8,692 nt of DNA. Origin: an uncultured bacterium (lineage in GTDB: Bacteria; Actinomycetota; Coriobacteriia; Coriobacteriales; Coriobacteriaceae). The notes beneath the pieces were generated by a model that was given only the letters and a program-made list of their open reading frames with translations, was not told the DNA's origin and searched no databases. This document shows, piece by piece, positions 5,723-8,692 of the stretch (its first letter is position 1; each line of letters starts with the position of its first letter). The position numbers were made by a program, and so were the translations under genes. The DNA lies in the NCBI GenBank assembly GCA_905215095.1, contig CAJMOL010000050.1, positions 1 to 8,692 on the forward strand. Reading direction: 5' to 3'.

Positions 5723-6517
5723 ATGAATACGTTCATCAGTGCGGTGCTCGTCGGCCTCGTCGGCGTGTTCTGCATGTGGGACTCCCGCCTGCTCGGTCGT
5801 CTTAACTTCGAGCAGCCCCTCGTTGGCGCTACGCTCGTCGGTCTGCTGCTGGGCGATGTGCCCACCGGCCTTGCCGTCGGTGCCGCCGTCGAGCTCGTGT
5901 CCATGGGCCTGGTGCAGGTCGGCGCCGCCGTTCCGCCCGATATGGTCCTGGGCGGCATCGTGGCCGCTGCCTTTGCGTGCCTGACCGATGCTTCCGCCGA
6001 GACCGCCATGACGATCGCCATCCCGGTCGCCGTCCTGGGTCAGCTCCTCGGCATCGTGTTCCGTTCCATCATCGCCGTCCTCACCCATGTGGCAGATAGC
6101 GCGATTGATAACGGAAAGTTCAAGACCGCCTACCGTATGCACATCTGCGCCGGCTCCGGTCTGTACGCCATCATGTACTTCCTGCCGATCTTCCTCGCCG
6201 TCTTTGTTGGCACTGACCTGGTTCAGGCCATCGTCAACATGGTTCCCGAGTGGCTGTCCACTGGTCTTAACGTTTCGACCAAGATCATGACCGCCTACGG
6301 CTTGGCTCTGCTGCTCACCATGATGATCAAGAAGGGTATGACTCCGTTCCTGTTCATCGGTTTCCTGCTCGCCGCTTACCTCAACCTGTCCGTCATCGCG
6401 GTCGCTCTGATCGGTGTGTGCCTGGCTGTCGTCTTCATGGGCTTCAAGTTCAACGGTTCCCATGCAGCCGCCGGTGTCGATTCCGACTACGATCCGCTCG
6501 AAGACGACGAAGACTAA
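5723..6517 (+). CDS. PTS mannose/fructose/sorbose-family EIIC permease
   Basis: A 264-residue polytopic membrane subunit that forms the sugar-translocating part of the permease with EIID. The family signature lies at residues 27-83: LNFEQPLVGATLVGLLLGD, then PTGLAVGAAVELVSMGLVQVG with E57, then AAVPPDMVLGGIVAAAF. Further hydrophobic helices follow to about residue 243. The C-terminus ends in an acidic tail (DSDYDPLEDDED). The start at 5723 follows AAGGAGAAGG at 5711-5720. The gap from EIIAB is 36 bp and holds only a small CAGGC-TTTT-GCCTG hairpin (5692-5705). The stop codon overlaps the ribosome binding site of the EIID gene (TAAGGAGG), which indicates translational coupling and one operon. 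Length is normal for the family. Confidence 0.93.
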   Translation: MNTFISAVLVGLVGVFCMWDSRLLGRLNFEQPLVGATLVGLLLGDVPTGLAVGAAVELVSMGLVQVGAAVPPDMVLGGIVAAAFACLTDASAETAMTIAIPVAVLGQLLGIVFRSIIAVLTHVADSAIDNGKFKTAYRMHICAGSGLYAIMYFLPIFLAVFVGTDLVQAIVNMVPEWLSTGLNVSTKIMTAYGLALLLTMMIKKGMTPFLFIGFLLAAYLNLSVIAVALIGVCLAVVFMGFKFNGSHAAAGVDSDYDPLEDDED

Positions 6518-6530
6518 GGAGGAACACACT

Positions 6531-7364
6531 ATGGCAACCGCAACCAAGGACGTGTCCCTGAACAAGAAGGTCAGCCAGTTCTTCTGGCGCTCCTGGGCCA
6601 TCCAGGCCTCTTGGAACTACGAGCGTCAGATGAACATGGGCTTCCTCTACGGTATGGTTCCCACGCTCGATCGCCTCTATCCGGACGAGTCCGACCCCAA
6701 GCAGCTTGCTGCTAAGAAAGAGGCTTACCACCGTCACATGGCGTTCTACAACTGCACCCCGCAGACGAGCGCCTTTATCCTGGGCCTCACCGCCTCCATG
6801 GAGGAGGAGTACGCCAAGGATCCCGAGAACTTCAACCCCGATTCGATTAACGCGGTCAAGACCTCCCTTATGGGCCCGCTTTCCGGCATCGGTGACTCCT
6901 TCTTCCAGGGCACCATCCGCGTTATCGCCTTTGGCTTGGGCGTTCAGCTGGCTCAGCAGGGCTCCATCATGGGCCCGATCCTGGCCCTTCTCATCTCCAT
7001 CGTCCCCTCCGTGCTGATTACTTGGTTCGCAGCCAAGATGGGCTATCAGGGCGGCCACGAGTACCTGAGCAAGCTTCAGGGCGGCGACCTCATGGAGAAG
7101 CTCATGTATGTCTGCGGCATCGTGGGTCTTATGTCCGTGGGCGGCATGATCGCCACGCTGATCGGCGCCACCACCCCGCTGCAGTTCGCTGACGGCACCG
7201 TCGTTATCCAGGACATCCTGGACAGCATGATGCCCCAGATGATCTCCCTTGGCCTCACCGGCCTTATGTACTGGCTCATCAAGAAGAACGTCAACACCGG
7301 TTGGCTTCTCGTGATCGCCATTGTGGGCGGCATCGCCCTCTCCGCGGTCGGCATCCTGGCTTAG
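6531..7364 (+). CDS. PTS mannose/fructose/sorbose-family EIID
   Basis: A 277-residue EIID membrane subunit, partner of EIIC. The N-terminal cytosolic part carries FFWRSWAIQASWNYERQ and MGFLYGMVPTLDRLY, then HMAFYNCTPQTSAFILG. The core motif SLMGPLSGIGDSFFQGT is a hallmark of EIID. Hydrophobic helices fill the C-terminal half and the protein ends in SAVGILA. The start at 6531 is chosen because AAGGAGG (6516-6522) lies 8 bases upstream and the EIID N-terminus begins there; the longer in-frame opening from 6414 overlaps EIIC. A perfect 18-bp palindrome overlaps the stop codon. EIID is needed for substrate recognition and transport with EIIC, and it occurs only in this PTS family, so the family call is secure. 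The substrate is inferred from neighbours only. Confidence 0.94.
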   Translation: MATATKDVSLNKKVSQFFWRSWAIQASWNYERQMNMGFLYGMVPTLDRLYPDESDPKQLAAKKEAYHRHMAFYNCTPQTSAFILGLTASMEEEYAKDPENFNPDSINAVKTSLMGPLSGIGDSFFQGTIRVIAFGLGVQLAQQGSIMGPILALLISIVPSVLITWFAAKMGYQGGHEYLSKLQGGDLMEKLMYVCGIVGLMSVGGMIATLIGATTPLQFADGTVVIQDILDSMMPQMISLGLTGLMYWLIKKNVNTGWLLVIAIVGGIALSAVGILA

Positions 7365-7376
7365 TCGCGACTAAGC
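7359..7376. repeat. Perfect 18-bp palindrome over the EIID stop codon
   Basis: GCTTAGTCGCGACTAAGC is identical to its reverse complement and includes the EIID TAG stop. As RNA it would give a short hairpin with a tight loop; as DNA it could be a protein-binding site. Confidence 0.7.
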
Positions 7377-7398
7377 GCCTAACCGCTTTCCCCCGGGG

Positions 7399-7429
7399 GC
7401 CTGCCTGGCATCCCATACCCCAGGCAGGC
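7399..7429 (+). terminator. Hairpin in the EIID-SIS gap, without a U tract
   Basis: A perfect 10-bp stem GCCTGCCTGG (7399-7408) pairs with 7420-7429 around an 11-nt loop. Only TT follows, so it is more likely a pause, processing or stability element than a full terminator. Confidence 0.5.
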
Positions 7430-7442
7430 TTCCATCCCCAAA

Positions 7443-7473
7443 ATGCGACAATGGGACAGTCCCTTTGTCGCAT
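7443..7473 (+). terminator. Second hairpin in the EIID-SIS gap, CTGTCCC-core type
   Basis: Arms ATGCGACAA (7443-7451) and TTGTCGCAT (7465-7473) enclose TGGGACAGTCCCT, itself a short palindrome. The loop is related to those at 1140-1148 and 8671-8683, while the arms differ completely. No U run follows. Confidence 0.55.
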
Positions 7474-7548
7474 CCTCAACGGGCCGGCGACTCGGCCCAA
7501 ACCACGGTAACCCTGCGAGCGCCCGGCAATGTGGCGCCGCAAAAATCG

Positions 7549-7554
7549 AAAGGA
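7549..7554 (+). promoter_or_regulatory. Ribosome binding site setting the second SIS start at 7564
   Basis: AAAGGA ends 9 bases before ATG 7564. The in-frame ATG at 7555 directly abuts this site and is too close to be used. I see no convincing promoter in 7365-7548, so read-through from the PTS genes is the simplest model. Confidence 0.65.
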
Positions 7555-7563
7555 ATGTGTCAG

Positions 7564-8547
7564 ATGTACGAGATCGACCTTAACCTCCCTAAGCAGATCG
7601 TCGCTGACGTCCTGTCCAACCACGAGATTCACAGCGTCGCCTTCGTCGGCTGCGGTGCTTCCATGTCCGACCTGTACCCCGCCAAGTACTTCCTGGCCAA
7701 CAACACGGACAAGCTGAACGTTCAGATCTTCACCGCTAACGAGTTCAACTACGACACGCCTTCCTGGGTCAACGAGCACACCTTCGTGATCACCTGCTCC
7801 CTCGGTGGCTCCACGCCCGAGACCGTCGAGGCCAACAAGACCGCCAAGAAGCACAACTGCCCGGTCGTCTCCCTCACCAACAAGGCTGGCTCCGCTCTGA
7901 CCGTCGACGCCGACCACGTCATCGTTCACGGCTTCCACGCCAACTTCGCTGCCAAGTGCGAGAAGCCCGGCTACGCCATCGCTCTTGCTGTCGAGATCCT
8001 TCAGCAGACCGAGGGCTATGACCACTACGAGGACATGATCACCGGCCTCACCAACGTCTTCGAGCTCTGCGAGAACGCCGCTCAGCACTGCAAGAAGCTC
8101 GCCAAGAAGTTCGCCGAGGACTTCAAGGACGACAAGATGATCTACTTCATGGCCTCCGGTGCCTCCGAGAAGATGGCTTATTCTCACGCCGCCTTCCTGT
8201 TCACCGAGATGCAGTGGATCGACGCCGCTGCCTACAACACCGGTGAGTACTTCCACGGCCCGTTCGAGGTTTCCACCGAGGGTAAGCCCTACGTCTTCTT
8301 CATGTCCGATGGCGCTACCCGTCCGATGGACGCCCGCGCCCTCACCTTCCTTAAGCGCATGGGCGCCAAGGTCGCTCTGATCGACTCCAAGGACTACGGC
8401 CTGGCTGACGCCGTGCCCGCGAGCGTCGTCACCTACTTCAACCCGCTGCTGCACCTCGCCGTTATGCGCGAGTACGGCAACCAGATCGCCGAGGCCCGTC
8501 AGCACCCGCTGACCATGCGTCGCTACATGTGGAAGCTTTCCTACTAA
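7564..8547 (+). CDS. SIS-domain sugar-phosphate deglycase, FrlB/GfrE/GfrF-like (second copy)
   Basis: A 327-residue cytosolic paralogue of the protein at 2101. Shared landmarks are ANEF..DTP (58-66) against SNEFVHATP, LQQTEGY (146-152), FHGPFE (230-235) and the end RRYMWKLSY. The N-terminal SIS domain starts at VAFVGCGAS (25-33). E215 (TEMQWID) and H231 (GEYFHGP) keep the 16-residue catalytic Glu/His spacing, and E228 is the usual Glu that the first copy lacks. The phosphate loop S79-L-G-G-S-T-P-E-T87 has normal length. By family knowledge it would cleave a 6-phosphorylated Amadori compound into glucose 6-phosphate and an amino acid; which of the two copies takes the fructosyl or glucosyl form is unknown. 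It follows the PTS genes by 199 bp and ends the unit at a strong terminator, so it probably works on the product of this PTS. Confidence 0.85.
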   Translation: MYEIDLNLPKQIVADVLSNHEIHSVAFVGCGASMSDLYPAKYFLANNTDKLNVQIFTANEFNYDTPSWVNEHTFVITCSLGGSTPETVEANKTAKKHNCPVVSLTNKAGSALTVDADHVIVHGFHANFAAKCEKPGYAIALAVEILQQTEGYDHYEDMITGLTNVFELCENAAQHCKKLAKKFAEDFKDDKMIYFMASGASEKMAYSHAAFLFTEMQWIDAAAYNTGEYFHGPFEVSTEGKPYVFFMSDGATRPMDARALTFLKRMGAKVALIDSKDYGLADAVPASVVTYFNPLLHLAVMREYGNQIAEARQHPLTMRRYMWKLSY

Positions 8548-8578
8548 TCACAAGTAAGTAAACCTTACGGGTTGATTG

Positions 8579-8614
8579 AAAGGGGATGGGGTTTGCGCCC
8601 CGTCCCCTTTTTTT
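8579..8614 (+). terminator. Intrinsic terminator after the second SIS gene
   Basis: The stem AAAGGGGATGGGG (8579-8591) pairs with 8598-8610, with one G-U pair and a 6-nt loop, and is followed by a run of seven T (8608-8614). This is the clearest end signal of the PTS-deglycase unit. Confidence 0.93.
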
Positions 8615-8661
8615 GCTCTGGGGAGGGCGTATCCGTCGCGCCACAAAACCTCAGATAAAAC

Positions 8662-8692
8662 CTACCAAAATAAACCTGTCCCTTTTTGGCAG
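8662..8692 (+). repeat. CTGTCCC-core hairpin, cut by the window end
   Basis: Arms around CCAAAA (8665-8670) and TTTTGG (8684-8689), extending to 8662 and 8692 with one mismatch, enclose a loop with CCTGTCCC (8675-8682). It is the same loop core as at 1142-1149 with unrelated arms. Bases 8615-8661 show no gene. Confidence 0.55.

Noticed and set aside
5687..6601. Minus-strand open frame (304 codons) over EIIC and the start of EIID
   Set aside because: Hydrophilic His/Asp/Gly-rich translation without motifs, antisense to an unmistakable EIIC; no ribosome binding site or neighbour supports it.
7291..8505. Long minus-strand open frame (404 codons) across the second SIS gene
   Set aside because: Same antisense artefact: GC-rich third positions of the real gene remove stop codons on the other strand. 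It also crosses the hairpin-rich intergenic gap.
1..8692. CRISPR array, tRNA/rRNA, phage or insertion-sequence genes, riboswitch
   Set aside because: No regularly spaced repeats, no cloverleaf or rRNA-like stretch, no transposase or integrase frame, and no leader that I can match to a known riboswitch class.

Overview
The window looks like a chromosomal stretch from a high-GC member of the Coriobacteriia, most likely a gut Collinsella. This is inferred from codon choice, GC-rich third positions, the sequence style of the mannose-family PTS genes, and many hairpin-forming intergenic repeats with a CTGTCCC core. I cannot confirm the species without a search.

Layout. (1) 1-465: 3' end of a PLP-dependent threonine aldolase-type enzyme, closed by a strong terminator. 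(2) 544-1125: a GNAT acetyltransferase of the phosphinothricin/methionine-sulfoximine acetyltransferase type, convergent with (3) a GntR/HutC-type (UTRA) repressor on the minus strand (1173-1895); a perfect 16-bp bidirectional terminator lies between them. (4) 1896-2100: divergent control region with repeated TTGTATGC boxes. (5) 2101-3093: a SIS-domain sugar-phosphate enzyme of the fructoselysine-6-phosphate deglycase (FrlB/GfrE/GfrF) type. (6) 3094-3496: a gene-free block made almost entirely of inverted and tandem repeats. (7) 3497-4579: an EamA/DMT transporter, probably starting at TTG. (8) 4763-7364: a tightly spaced mannose-family PTS operon, EIIAB fusion, EIIC, EIID. (9) 7564-8547: a second SIS deglycase-like protein, separated from EIID by three hairpins and followed by a clear intrinsic terminator.

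How the genes may work together (inference). A mannose-type PTS with two FrlB-like SIS enzymes matches the gene content of the Salmonella gfr system for glucoselysine and fructoselysine. The PTS would import and 6-phosphorylate an Amadori or Heyns compound, and the two deglycases would split the products into a hexose 6-phosphate and a free amino acid. The EamA carrier between them could export or exchange that amino acid. Both SIS proteins keep the catalytic Glu and His at the 16-residue spacing of the family, but the first has a shortened, altered phosphate-binding loop, which suggests different substrates. The divergent GntR/UTRA protein is the obvious local regulator of the first SIS gene. 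A different 16-bp box is shared by the EamA and PTS promoters, so two control circuits may exist.
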